DNA of 64,000 nucleotides from Pseudomonas sp. FEN (GTDB lineage: Bacteria; Pseudomonadota; Gammaproteobacteria; Pseudomonadales; Pseudomonadaceae). The stretch spans positions 62,001-126,000 of the forward strand of contig NZ_CAJFDC010000015.1 of assembly GCF_904067045.1 (NCBI RefSeq), given 5' to 3'. Shown here piece by piece: positions 26,298 through 35,100 of this stretch (within the stretch, counting starts at the first letter, position 1; the number at the start of each line of letters is the position of its first letter). The notes under the pieces were generated by a model. The model was not told where the DNA came from and did no database searches. It saw nothing but the letters and a program-made list of their open reading frames with translations. A program made the position numbers and the translations under genes.

Positions 26298-26372
26298 GGC
26301 AGCTGTGCGCAGGCTGAGAAACCGGGACAATAGGAACCCGGCAGACCGCGAGGCCTCCCGCGCACAGCCGCC
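26298..26372 (-). ncRNA. C4-antisense-RNA-like cloverleaf upstream of the DUF3077 gene
   Basis: In the minus-strand transcript GGCGGCUGUGCGC (from 26372) pairs with GCGCACAGCUGCC (to 26298), a 13-bp closing stem with one G-U. Inside are two further hairpins: AGGCC-UCGC-GGUCU and CCGGG with a ten-base loop UUCCUAUUGU. This three-stem shape and its sequence resemble C4 antisense RNAs of phage P1/P7 and their bacterial relatives. Unpaired GGGAG and CCUA stretches could pair with CUCCC and UAGG around the downstream leader-peptide ribosome site. A covariance-model search was not possible here. Confidence 0.6.
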
Positions 26373-26429
26373 ATAATAGACGTGCGGACACAAAAATAGC
26401 GCCAGCAGTCTAATGGATGGTGGCGCCTG

Positions 26430-26467
26430 TGCGCCTATAGTTTCACGGATTCTCAGGCCCGGTCGCT
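26430..26467 (-). repeat. 38-bp dispersed repeat, copy 2
   Basis: Matches 14433-14470 at about 33 of 38 positions. It lies upstream of the C4-like RNA in transcription order, between that element and dusA, so it may belong to the same cassette's 5' end. Confidence 0.55.
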
Positions 26468-26674
26468 GAATGGGCAGCAACAGCTCAAGAATAGCGAAGC
26501 ATCAGGCGCACTCAAGCCAGCATTTGAAGCGAAACATTTCAAAAGCCAGCTACCCTCGCCTGCCCCGGCGAGCCAACCCATTTCCTGATAAACTCCGCCC
26601 CATTCAGCCTCACGCCACTCAAGCCCGCGCCCTGCCCCATCCGCGCCGGCTGCGCCCACAGCGACAGACCTTTC

Positions 26675-27676
26675 ATGCCTTTGAACGACGCTACACTTTC
26701 GCGCTCCGAGCCATCCCGCCGCTTCTCCGTGGCCCCGATGATGGACTGGACAGACCGCCATTGCAGATTCTTCCTACGCCTGCTGTCCAAGCACACCCTG
26801 CTCTACACCGAAATGGTCACCACCGGCGCCCTGCTCCATGGCGATCACGAGCGTTTCCTGCGCCACAGCGAAGCCGAGCACCCACTGGCCCTGCAACTGG
26901 GCGGTAGCGTGCCCGCCGACCTCGCCGCCTGCGCCCGTCTGGCCCAGGAAGCCGGGTACGACGAGGTGAACCTCAACGTCGGCTGCCCCAGCGACCGGGT
27001 GCAGAACAATATGATCGGCGCCTGTCTCATGGCGCATCCCGAGTTGGTCGCCGATTGCGTGAAAGCCATGCGCGACGCCGTGTCGATTCCGGTCACGGTG
27101 AAACACCGCATCGGCATCAACGGGCGCGACAGTTACGCCGAACTCTGCGATTTCGTCGGCAAGGTGCGGGACGCCGGTTGCGGCAGTTTTACCGTGCATG
27201 CGCGGATCGCGATTCTCGAAGGTCTGTCGCCGAAGGAGAACCGGGATATTCCGCCGCTGCGCTATGACGTGGCCGCCCAGTTGAAGCAGGACTTCCCAGC
27301 CCTGGAAATCATCCTCAATGGCGGGATCAAGACACTGGAGCAGTGCCACGAGCATTTGCAGACCTTCGACGGGGTGATGCTTGGCCGTGAGGCGTATCAC
27401 AATCCGTATTTGCTGGCTGAAGTGGATCGGCAGTTGTTTGGCAGTGCGGCACCGGTGATTTCACGCGCCGAAACCCTGGAGCAGTTGCGGCCTTATGTGG
27501 CGGCGCATATTGCCGAAGGTGGGGCGATGCACCATATCACCCGGCATGTGCTAGGGCTGGGTACCGGGTTTCCAGGGGCGCGGCGGTTTCGGCAGCTGTT
27601 GTCGGTGGATATTCACAAGGCCAAGGACCCGTTGGCGCTGCTGGATCAGGCGGGGGAGTTGTTGGAGGGGCGGTAA
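26675..27676 (+). CDS. dusA: tRNA-dihydrouridine(20/20a) synthase
   Basis: 333 residues, the normal length. DusA reduces uridine 20/20a in the tRNA D-loop using FMN and NADPH. Visible motifs: SVAPMMDWTDRHCRFFLR and YTEMVTTGA at the N-terminus, NVGCPSDRVQ with the catalytic Cys in GACLMA, VKHRIGI, FTVHAR, and ILNGGI near the FMN phosphate site. The DusA form (DWTDRHCR, not TDxPFR) separates it from DusB and DusC. It is the first core gene right of the island. The upstream ribosome site is weak. Confidence 0.93.
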   Translation: MPLNDATLSRSEPSRRFSVAPMMDWTDRHCRFFLRLLSKHTLLYTEMVTTGALLHGDHERFLRHSEAEHPLALQLGGSVPADLAACARLAQEAGYDEVNLNVGCPSDRVQNNMIGACLMAHPELVADCVKAMRDAVSIPVTVKHRIGINGRDSYAELCDFVGKVRDAGCGSFTVHARIAILEGLSPKENRDIPPLRYDVAAQLKQDFPALEIILNGGIKTLEQCHEHLQTFDGVMLGREAYHNPYLLAEVDRQLFGSAAPVISRAETLEQLRPYVAAHIAEGGAMHHITRHVLGLGTGFPGARRFRQLLSVDIHKAKDPLALLDQAGELLEGR

Positions 27677-27699
27677 CGCGATCGACGAAGGACCGCGTT

Positions 27700-27735
27700 A
27701 TCGTTCATCGCGAGCAAGCTCGGCTCCTACAAGGG
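27700..27735. repeat. REP-like fragment
   Basis: ATCGCGAGCAAGCTCGGCTC followed by CTACAAGG is a typical half of the REP palindromes of fluorescent pseudomonads, between dusA and the terminator. Confidence 0.5.
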
Positions 27736-27743
27736 GCCAGCGC

Positions 27744-27779
27744 AAAAAGGGCGACATCTGGGGAGATGTCGCCCTTTTT
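27744..27779. terminator. Bidirectional Rho-independent terminator between dusA and rssC
   Basis: A 16-bp perfect stem (AAAAAGGGCGACATCT and its complement) with a GGGG loop, A-run on one side and T-run on the other. It can end both convergent genes. Confidence 0.9.
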
Positions 27780-27802
27780 TGTACGCGCGCGGCGTCAGGC
27801 GG

Positions 27803-28285
27803 TCAGGTACGCTCCAGCGCATTCACCAGGTCGTGAAACGCTTCGCGGTTCGAATCGTTCAACCCCATGAGGATCTTGTGCGCTTCCAGCACCTTGACCC
27901 GCACCACCTCTTCCGACTGGTCCTGCGATGGCAGGTCGGTCAGGCATTCCGGGCACGGAATCGGCCGGTCGACGATGTTGAAAACCTGGTCGAAACCCAT
28001 GGATTCCAGCAACCGGGTGATGTCGTCGTGGGTGGTGACCACGGTCGGCAACAAGCCAACCTTCTGCCGCGACAGAATCGACAGTTTGGCCAGCAAGCCC
28101 AGCGTGGTGCTGTCGATGCTGCGGGTTTCCGTCAGGTCGATCACGATGGCCGAGAAATTCAGCGCCGTGAAGATCCTTTCAATTGTTGCATCCAACGCTG
28201 AACAGAGGGTCAGGCGAACTTCACCGACGAACTTCAGAACGAAGGTGCCATCCTGCTCGGCGAACTGAATTCTACCGGTACTCAT
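27803..28285 (-). CDS. rssC: RssC, STAS-domain anti-anti-sigma factor
   Basis: 160 residues. The N-terminal STAS domain includes DLTETRSIDSTTLGLL, with Ser59 at the position phosphorylated in SpoIIAA-type partners. A C-terminal extension of about 60 residues has a CPEC pair. Its ATG shares one base with the rssB stop (TGATG), so the two are coupled. The pair with a PP2C-type response regulator indicates partner switching, in which dephosphorylated RssC would bind an anti-sigma factor. The gene order rssC-rssB-pilZ-mlaA matches P. aeruginosa PA2797-PA2800 (from memory). Confidence 0.88.
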   Translation of the reverse strand: MSTGRIQFAEQDGTFVLKFVGEVRLTLCSALDATIERIFTALNFSAIVIDLTETRSIDSTTLGLLAKLSILSRQKVGLLPTVVTTHDDITRLLESMGFDQVFNIVDRPIPCPECLTDLPSQDQSEEVVRVKVLEAHKILMGLNDSNREAFHDLVNALERT

Positions 28286-29466
28286 CAAAGGTTCCTGCTC
28301 AACACTAACAGGGCGATATCATCCGGCATCTCCCCTAGCGTGGCCAATCCAAAGACCTGGCGCAAGCCATCCAGGCTGCCCCCGGCTGTTTTTACCAGTT
28401 CAGGTAAAGCAGCCTCTTTCTCTTTGAGTGTATCTTGCTTCAAAAGGTCCAGGATGCCATCTGACATCAGCGTCAGGCTGAACGTCGGCGGCAACTCCAG
28501 GATGTGATCTTCATAGGTGGCCTCGTTGAACAAGCCCACCGGCAAACCACGACCTTCCAGGTAACGCACGCTGTCCGGGGTGTAGAGCACCGGCAACGGC
28601 AAATGCCCGCCAATGCTGTAGGTCAGCAACCCGGTTTCTTCATCAATGACACCGCCCACCATGGTCACGTGCTTGCCCAGCTTGAGGTTGATCAGGCCAC
28701 GGTTGATGTGGCCCAGCACCTGCGAAGGGGTGAACTCCGGCAAGGTACCGTTGCGCTTGGATTCGAACAGCAAGCGCGTGGTCATGAATTTCAGCAGCAC
28801 GGTGACGAACGCCGAGGACGCACCATGCCCGGAGACATCCGCCAGGTAGAACGCCACGCGGCGCTCATCGACCCGGAAGTAGTCGACGAAATCGCCGGAC
28901 AGGTACAACGACGGAATGATCTGGTGCGCGAACTGGAGCTCGTCGACGCTCCACGGACTGACGGGCAGCATGTTCATCTGCACCTGGCGACCGGCGTTCT
29001 GGTCTTCCTGGAGCAGGTGCAGGCTGGCTTCGAGCTCGCGGTTGGCGGTTTCCAGCTTCTCGCGGTAGCGCTGGTTCTCCAGCAGCAGGCGCGCACGATC
29101 CAGCGCCCGGCGCACGGAGTGCTCCAGGACGGCAAGGTCCTCCAGGGGCTTGATCAGGTAATCGGCAGCGCCCAGGCGCAACGCTTCGACAGCGTCGTTC
29201 ATGACGCCCGCGCCGGACACCACGATCACTGGCGTCTGCGGCGACCGCTCGGTCACCTGACGAATCAGCTCCAGGCCGCCCATCTGGGGCATGCGCAGGT
29301 CGCAGATGACCAGATCGGGCTTGGACCGCTCGAATACCTCAAGCCCCTGCAAGCCATTGCCGGCCTGCAGGACGCTGAATCCGCTGTCTTCCAAGTAGGC
29401 CGCAAGGCTTGCACGCACTACTTCGTCGTCATCAATTATCAGCAGCGTGGCACTGGTTTTTTGCAT
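28285..29466 (-). CDS. rssB: RssB, response regulator with PP2C-type phosphatase output
   Basis: 393 residues. The receiver domain is at 1-125, with acidic pocket IDDDE and phospho-acceptor Asp56 in CDLRMP. A coiled-coil linker (about 125-165) leads to a SpoIIE/PP2C Ser-phosphatase domain with GDFVDYF, DVSGHG and a final DDIALLVL. The metal-binding aspartates are intact. Phosphorylation of the receiver likely controls dephosphorylation of RssC. No cognate histidine kinase is adjacent. There is no C-terminal HATPase kinase domain, unlike HsbR-type relatives. Confidence 0.9.
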   Translation of the reverse strand: MQKTSATLLIIDDDEVVRASLAAYLEDSGFSVLQAGNGLQGLEVFERSKPDLVICDLRMPQMGGLELIRQVTERSPQTPVIVVSGAGVMNDAVEALRLGAADYLIKPLEDLAVLEHSVRRALDRARLLLENQRYREKLETANRELEASLHLLQEDQNAGRQVQMNMLPVSPWSVDELQFAHQIIPSLYLSGDFVDYFRVDERRVAFYLADVSGHGASSAFVTVLLKFMTTRLLFESKRNGTLPEFTPSQVLGHINRGLINLKLGKHVTMVGGVIDEETGLLTYSIGGHLPLPVLYTPDSVRYLEGRGLPVGLFNEATYEDHILELPPTFSLTLMSDGILDLLKQDTLKEKEAALPELVKTAGGSLDGLRQVFGLATLGEMPDDIALLVLSRNL

Positions 29467-29742
29467 GTGGGCAAACGGCGCCAGAATTAGGTTGGCGTAG
29501 ACAGCAAGGCAACGTGCCCGACTCGTGCTACTGGATTCGCTTTCTAGCCTCTCTGTCTCGAACGGGTCGGACGATCACGTCCGGTGCATCGGGAGCAGAG
29601 GTGCCCTTCTAAGGCGCAGACGGTACTCCCATCCGCCAGGCGTTTCAAGCTCATGCCGATGGTCGCTTGACGTCTTTACACCTCAAATCACCGGGAGTTA
29701 TAAGAACAGTGCAAACCACAACGGAATTGAAGGACTGCCCCC

Positions 29743-30039
29743 ATGAGCCGAACCGATCAGGACTACAGTGAAAAGCGTGACTACATCCGTATGCGAGTCG
29801 ATGCCGACGTCACACTGATCCACGCGGGGCTGGAGATTGCCGCCACCTGCCTGGACCTGTCGAGCAGCGGCATGCAGATCGCCGCGCCGCGGGCCTTCAA
29901 GGCCGGCGACCAACTGCTGGTGCGCATCGAGTCCGATCATCCGTCCCTCAGGGGCCTGGAGGCCGAGACCGAGGTGGTCTGGGTCCGTGATGAAGGCGGT
30001 GGCCAGCGGCTGGGGTTGCAGATCCTCAAGATGAATTGA
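29743..30039 (+). CDS. PilZ-domain protein
   Basis: 98 residues, essentially a single PilZ domain. Both c-di-GMP contact motifs are present: RDYIR (RxxxR, residues 12-16) and DLSSSG (DxSxxG, residues 38-43). It probably binds c-di-GMP and passes the signal to a partner protein. It is divergent from rssB and convergent with mlaA. A GAAGGA ribosome site precedes ATG 29743. Confidence 0.88.
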   Translation: MSRTDQDYSEKRDYIRMRVDADVTLIHAGLEIAATCLDLSSSGMQIAAPRAFKAGDQLLVRIESDHPSLRGLEAETEVVWVRDEGGGQRLGLQILKMN

Positions 30040-30057
30040 TGCCCGACCTTGACTGTG

Positions 30058-30122
30058 TAGGCGGTCGCGATGCAGTGCGAGGCTCAGGGGCCCCTTCGCG
30101 GGCAAGCTCCGCTCCCACAAGG
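30058..30122. repeat. REP-like palindromic element
   Basis: CGCGGGCAAGCTCCGCTCCC followed by ACAAGG and a more diverged opposite arm (from TGTAGGCGGTCGCGA) match the REP family seen elsewhere in the window. Confidence 0.5.
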
Positions 30123-30175
30123 TGCGTGCAAGATTCAGGCATCAAGCATGTAACGAACACAAAATCGCAGAGATG

Positions 30176-30205
30176 AAAAAGGCGACCTCTTGAGGTCGCC
30201 TTTTT
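30176..30205. terminator. Bidirectional terminator between pilZ and mlaA
   Basis: A 14-bp perfect stem (AAAAAGGCGACCTC and complement) with a two-base TT centre and T-runs at both ends. Confidence 0.9.
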
Positions 30206-30222
30206 CAGTTACCCAGCCAACA

Positions 30223-30909
30223 CTAGAAGTCGTCTACAACCTTGCCGTCCTTGACCTTGAACTCGCGGTTCTGCAGGTAGGCGTTGCGGATGAAGATGTA
30301 CTTGTCGCCGGTGATCAGCTTCTCGCTGGACAACAGACTGGCGCGGGTGTCGATGACGGAGGCACCCAGCGCCATGTTGCGCGCCGGAATGTCGTTCATG
30401 TAGCGATAGGGCTGGGTATAGGTGTCGAGGTACTTGGACGGCGCGTCACGCAAGGTGCTCGGGCCGAAGAACGGGATGACCACGTACGGACCGCTGCCCA
30501 TGCCCCAGTATCCCAGGGTCTGGCCGAAGTCCTCGTCATTGCGCTGCAGCCCCATTTTGGTGCCGACATCGAAGAAACCCGCGACACCGAAGATGGTGTT
30601 GAAGAAGATCCGCGAAGTATCGACCCCAGCCGCATGAGGCTTGAGTTGCAACACGTCGTTGGCCAGGTTCTGCACATCGCCGATGTTGCGGTACATGTTG
30701 TGGATGCCGTCGATCAGAAACTGCGGCGTTACCGTCTGGTAGCCCTGGGCCAAGGGTTTCAGGGCGTAGGTATCAAGCACATCGTTGAACTTGAAGATGG
30801 GGCGGTTGACGCTCTCCCACGGATCTTCATCTGCCGCCTGTACGGCAAATGGCACCAGCGCGACGCTGGCACACAGAGACAGTTGAGCTAGACGATCGAT
30901 CCAGCGCAT
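30223..30909 (-). CDS. mlaA: MlaA (VacJ), phospholipid-asymmetry outer-membrane protein
   Basis: 228 residues from ATG 30907-30909, which has AAGGAG eight bases upstream. MlaA removes misplaced phospholipids from the outer leaflet and hands them to MlaC. Motifs: DPWESVNRPIFKFND near the start, NIGDVQNLANDVLQ, and TLGYWGMGSGPYVVIPFFGP. The signal peptide ends in AVQA without a lipobox cysteine, so it appears to be cleaved by signal peptidase I rather than lipidated as in E. coli. Confidence 0.92.
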   Translation of the reverse strand: MRWIDRLAQLSLCASVALVPFAVQAADEDPWESVNRPIFKFNDVLDTYALKPLAQGYQTVTPQFLIDGIHNMYRNIGDVQNLANDVLQLKPHAAGVDTSRIFFNTIFGVAGFFDVGTKMGLQRNDEDFGQTLGYWGMGSGPYVVIPFFGPSTLRDAPSKYLDTYTQPYRYMNDIPARNMALGASVIDTRASLLSSEKLITGDKYIFIRNAYLQNREFKVKDGKVVDDF

Positions 30910-31106
30910 AGAAAAAACTCCTTGGATAAGACGAGGCTGGGGCACCGCGCCCTCGAAAAGCGAGCAGTATAAAGCGGATGCCTTCGATTAGGCAGCCTGA
31001 CCGGAACAAGTCCTGCAAAGAATTACCGATCGGGCGCAGGGAACCGCCCGTCATCCTACTGTCATGGGAGTGTCTTAGCCTGCGGAGTCATTTCAGGGAC
31101 GTTGCC

Positions 31107-31718
31107 ATGCCATTACCCGCCGCCGTACCGCTGCCCGCGCCCACCGCCCTGCTCTTCGGCCTGAGCGGTTGCCTGGTGGATTTCGGTGCCCGCGCCCGTG
31201 CTCACCTGGACCCGGGCGAACACAACCACGCGACACCGGGCGCGCTGGAGATACTGCAAGGACTACAACAGCGCGGCGTGCCTTGCGCCTGGCTCGATGA
31301 ACTACCCTACACGGTCAGTCAACCACTCGCCGCAACCCTGCCGACCTGGATCAAAGCCTCGCCCCCTGACGCCAACGGTGCCCAGTGGCCGGCGCCCAAC
31401 GCCTGCTGGCACGCACTGATGACCCTCAACGTGCAGCAACTGGACGGCTGCGTGCTGGTCAGCGGCGAGCCGCGCTTGCTGCAATCGGGCCTGAATGCCG
31501 GGTTGTGGACCATTGGCCTGGCTTCCTGCGGGCCCTTGTGCGGCCTGTCGCCGGTAGAGTGGCAGGCGCTGCCGCAAAAGGAGCGGGAAAAGAAACGCGG
31601 CAAAGCCACCGTGGAGCTGTTCGGCCTGGGCGTGCATTCGGTGATCGATCACCTGGGGGAACTGGCGACCTGCCTGGACGACATCGCCCTGCGCCGGCTC
31701 AAGGGCGAGAAGCCCTGA
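31107..31718 (+). CDS. HAD-like (phosphonatase-like) protein lacking the nucleophile motif
   Basis: 203 residues. The opening TALLFGLSGCLVDFGARARA aligns with motif I of HAD phosphatases (normally DxDGTLVD), but the two catalytic aspartates are replaced (FGLSGCLVD). Later blocks resemble a phosphonoacetaldehyde-hydrolase-like fold: GALEILQGLQQRGVPCAWLD, CVLVSGEPRLLQSGLNAGLW and SVIDHLGEL. It may be a pseudoenzyme. ATG 31107 is chosen because it puts motif I at the N-terminus and has AGGGA upstream. Confidence 0.65.
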   Translation: MPLPAAVPLPAPTALLFGLSGCLVDFGARARAHLDPGEHNHATPGALEILQGLQQRGVPCAWLDELPYTVSQPLAATLPTWIKASPPDANGAQWPAPNACWHALMTLNVQQLDGCVLVSGEPRLLQSGLNAGLWTIGLASCGPLCGLSPVEWQALPQKEREKKRGKATVELFGLGVHSVIDHLGELATCLDDIALRRLKGEKP

Positions 31719-31841
31719 AGCAGCGATCTTGATCGAGGTCATGCAGGCCACGCGGGAGTGGATTACTCTGACAGTCAAGCACAGACTTTTATCGCCATAG
31801 AGCGGTCTATGCCAAAGACTATCAAAAGAGGAAGTACCACA

Positions 31842-32099
31842 ATGCCTGCCCGCGAACTGCAAGACCAGCTCAATACCCTGCGCGAGCAACTGGAGCAGAG
31901 TCCGCCCCTTTCACAGGAAGAGCGTGAACATCTGCAAGTGCTGATGCAACAGATCGAAGCACAGATCAAATTGGAAACTTCGACCGCCAGCCTGGCGGAC
32001 GGCGTCAATCTCGCCGTGGAGCGTTTCGAACTCGAACACCCCGCTATCGCCGTCACTTTGCGCAACATTGTCCAGACCCTGGGCAATATCGGCATCTGA
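31842..32099 (+). CDS. DUF4404-like small coiled-coil protein
   Basis: 85 residues from ATG 31842, with AGAGGAAG seven bases upstream. The N-terminal half is a heptad-rich helix (LQDQLNTLREQLEQ...); the C-terminal HPAIAVTLRNIVQTLGNIGI is the conserved patch of DUF4404 proteins. Soluble, function unknown. It precedes the convergent NEL-domain giant gene. Confidence 0.75.
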   Translation: MPARELQDQLNTLREQLEQSPPLSQEEREHLQVLMQQIEAQIKLETSTASLADGVNLAVERFELEHPAIAVTLRNIVQTLGNIGI

Positions 32100-32183
32100 A
32101 AATAGACGTCCCCAAGTCCGGCGCCCACCCTTGTGGCAGGCACCGGACAAGCTTTTCGAGGGCCGGAGCACTCCGATCAGGCT

Positions 32184-35100
32184 CTACAGGTCGGAACTCT
32201 CGACGGTCCGCACTCGCGCCAATGCCTCGCGGCTAAGCTGTTCCAAGCCATTTTTTCGTTCCTGCCCGATTGTCTCGAGCGCACGCGCGTACAGCGCCTC
32301 GCTCATTTCCTGGCCCACGGGAAGGTCTGCCCGGGCAATGCCCAAGGTCGCCGCCGTACGCTGCACCGTCCTTGTCCACTCCGCCCGCTCCGAGGCTTGT
32401 GGGTGCCGCGCCAGGTCCTCCAGCGCCGCCCTCAGATCTTCCAGCTCCTGCAACCGCTCCTGGGCGACCCGGGCATAGCGTTTCACCTCGGGCAACGCTT
32501 CCAGGTAGTCCATCCACAACGGTTGTTCAAGCAACAGCGCAACCCGCTGGTCCAGGGTGTCCTCGGCGGCCAATATGCGGTTTCCCGCCTCCCGGGTCAT
32601 ATCCGTGGTGACATTGCTGGTCCCGCGATACAACATCGACATAGGCTGCCAAGGGAGGGCCAGCCGATCGGCGAGATCGACACGATAAGCGAGGAAAATC
32701 TCGACTTCATCGACGCCAGGCCAGCGCTCGTCAGCCAGCCTGGCCGCCAGACTTCCAGCGTCCTCGATGTCGGCCTCACTGGCCTGGCGGGCCCTGGCCT
32801 GGCTTATCGCATCGCTCCTGGCCGCCTCTATCCGCCCCGCCCTGGCGATCTGCTGATTGGCGGTCTCGACTTTCGCGATGTCATTCAAGCGTCCCAGTCG
32901 CGCGCGCCCCTCGGCCAACTCCAGATATGCCGTTTCCCTGGCCTGTCCCGTCAAGCCGCGCGCTTCGTACAACAGCACCTCGGCGCCCAGCCGACTGAAG
33001 ACCTCGGTAAAGCCGTCGGCACAGGTCTCCAGGTCGGTTGTCCAGTCAAACAGGGCCCGACGCAGGGTGCTGTCGCGGGCCGCTGCCTCGATCATCCGCC
33101 AGACCCGGCGGGTCAACTGCGCGCGGAATTCGAGGCGATAGTCAGCTGACTGACGCAACGCGGCAATGGCGGCGAGGAAGGTTTCGTGCCCGGGCTCATG
33201 GGCGATCAGTTCCCACAACAGCCTTCTGCGCTCCTGCTCCTCGACCGAGAAGCTGCTGTCCAACCAACTCTCCACCACGGGAAGCAGGTTCGGCACCCCC
33301 TCTACGAGGCCCACGTCCCCCGGCAACGTAAAGCGTATCGAGGGCCGATCACGGAACATACTGATGTTTTGTCTTGTCACCTCATCCAGCGGATTACCGT
33401 AAAGCAGGATCGTCCTCATCCTCTGGCTGCTCAAGGCATAAAAGTCCCCGGGGAGAGAGGTCAGGCGGTTTCCCTCGACATCAAGCAGCACCAGATCAAG
33501 CAACTCCAGCGTCCCGGGCGGCCAAGCGGAGAGCTGGCTACGTTGCAACTGGAGCGCCCGTAGTCCGGGCATCCCCCGGGCATCGAAGATTCCCAGGGGA
33601 TTGCTGTTCAGGTTCAAGCGCCTCAGCCTACTCAAGCTCCGCAGTTGCCCGCCCAGGGCCGGGGTCCAGGCGATGCGGTTGCCATTGAGCTGCAAGTTGC
33701 TCAATTCGCTCATCCGGCCAAGGCTCGACGGCAACTGCGTAAGCCGGCCGCCGGTGATCTGCAATCGACGCAGCTTGGGAAAACGCGTGAGAAACTCATT
33801 GAGATCATTGCGCTCTCGAAGTCCCACCAGATCCAGTTTCAATGAGACCACATGCGCGAAATCCTCCTCCAACCCAGGCAGTTTCAGCAAGCTTGTCCCG
33901 CACAGATCCAACTCATATCCCAACACCTGCCCCGCAGAGTCGAGTACGGGCGGCGACTCCCGGCGCCAACATTGTTTTATCCGTTCCACCACGGCTCTTT
34001 TGGAGACGGTATTGACATGCCAGCCAGCCACCCCGCCGTGCGCGCTTTCGTACTCGGGATTCAGCCGCCAGTACTGCAGTGCCAACTTCAATGTGCGGTA
34101 ATCGGTCTGCCGCCTCTCGAGGACCTCCAGAAAGACCCCGTCATCCCGCCCCTCCAGAGTCAGCAAGCGCCGAACCTCCTCCAGGTCCCTGCCGGGATAG
34201 AGCTTGTCCACCAGCCGCCTGATATGTCTCGGGACTCCGGCCAGGGTACTCTGTCGCTGTCCCCCGAGGGGGTAACCGATCCGCCCGTCGCTCAGCCTCA
34301 TCGGCGACCTGAATCCCGGCCTGATCGGAGGCATCTTCAATAACGTCCGAATCCGCTCGCGGGACAACGCCAGGCGTTGTACCACCGCTCGCTTGAGCTG
34401 CGGCGGCGGAGTGGCGCGTGAGAAGCCCAGGGACTTGAGCACGTTGTCCGGCAGGGCCCGCAACAAGGTGGCCTGAAGGTTGCCCGGCGGCGGCGCGGCC
34501 AACCCGACCTCACCCTCGATCAGATAGCCGGTGGACTGGCGGATCAGCGCCAGTCGGTTTTCAGTCGAGGCCGGCGGCCCCAGGCTGTCGATCAGCCGGA
34601 AACCACCCGGTGCCAACTTGGAAGGTTCGTAGAGCTCGACACGCAACCCTTTCGACCAACCCGGCAAAGTTTCCAGGGAATGCAGAAACAAGCGGTCGGC
34701 ATCCAGGCCGACCGACGATTCGAGGAACATGCCCTCATAGGCCCGGGCGATACGTACCTGCTGCACATACCAGTGGCATTCCTCCGCCAATCGTAGTGGC
34801 ACCTTGCCAGCCACCAACAAATCGAGTTCATAACCCTCGGCCGCGCTGACCACCTCGTCGGCAACCATCGTCGGCAGGCCGGGAAATGGGCGCCTGAGCA
34901 AAGCGACGACGGGATTCGTGGAGCGGGTACGAAACTCGTAATAATTTTCCAACAGCGCACCACGCTGGTTTTGCGCCTCGGCAACCAGTCGCTTGTGCAG
35001 CGCCGACCGTTGTTGCGCCTCAGTCAGGCGTGGCTCGCCCGGCGGTCGTCCGAGCAGCGTATCGACCTCCTGCGAATCAAGCCCGCGCAGCACCACGTCC

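Noticed and set aside
25854..26480. A 208-codon minus-strand protein across the C4-like region
   Set aside because: The part upstream of 26174 is structured RNA and the part after about 25925 is reverse-strand IS256; only the middle is a real (broken) DUF3077 gene.
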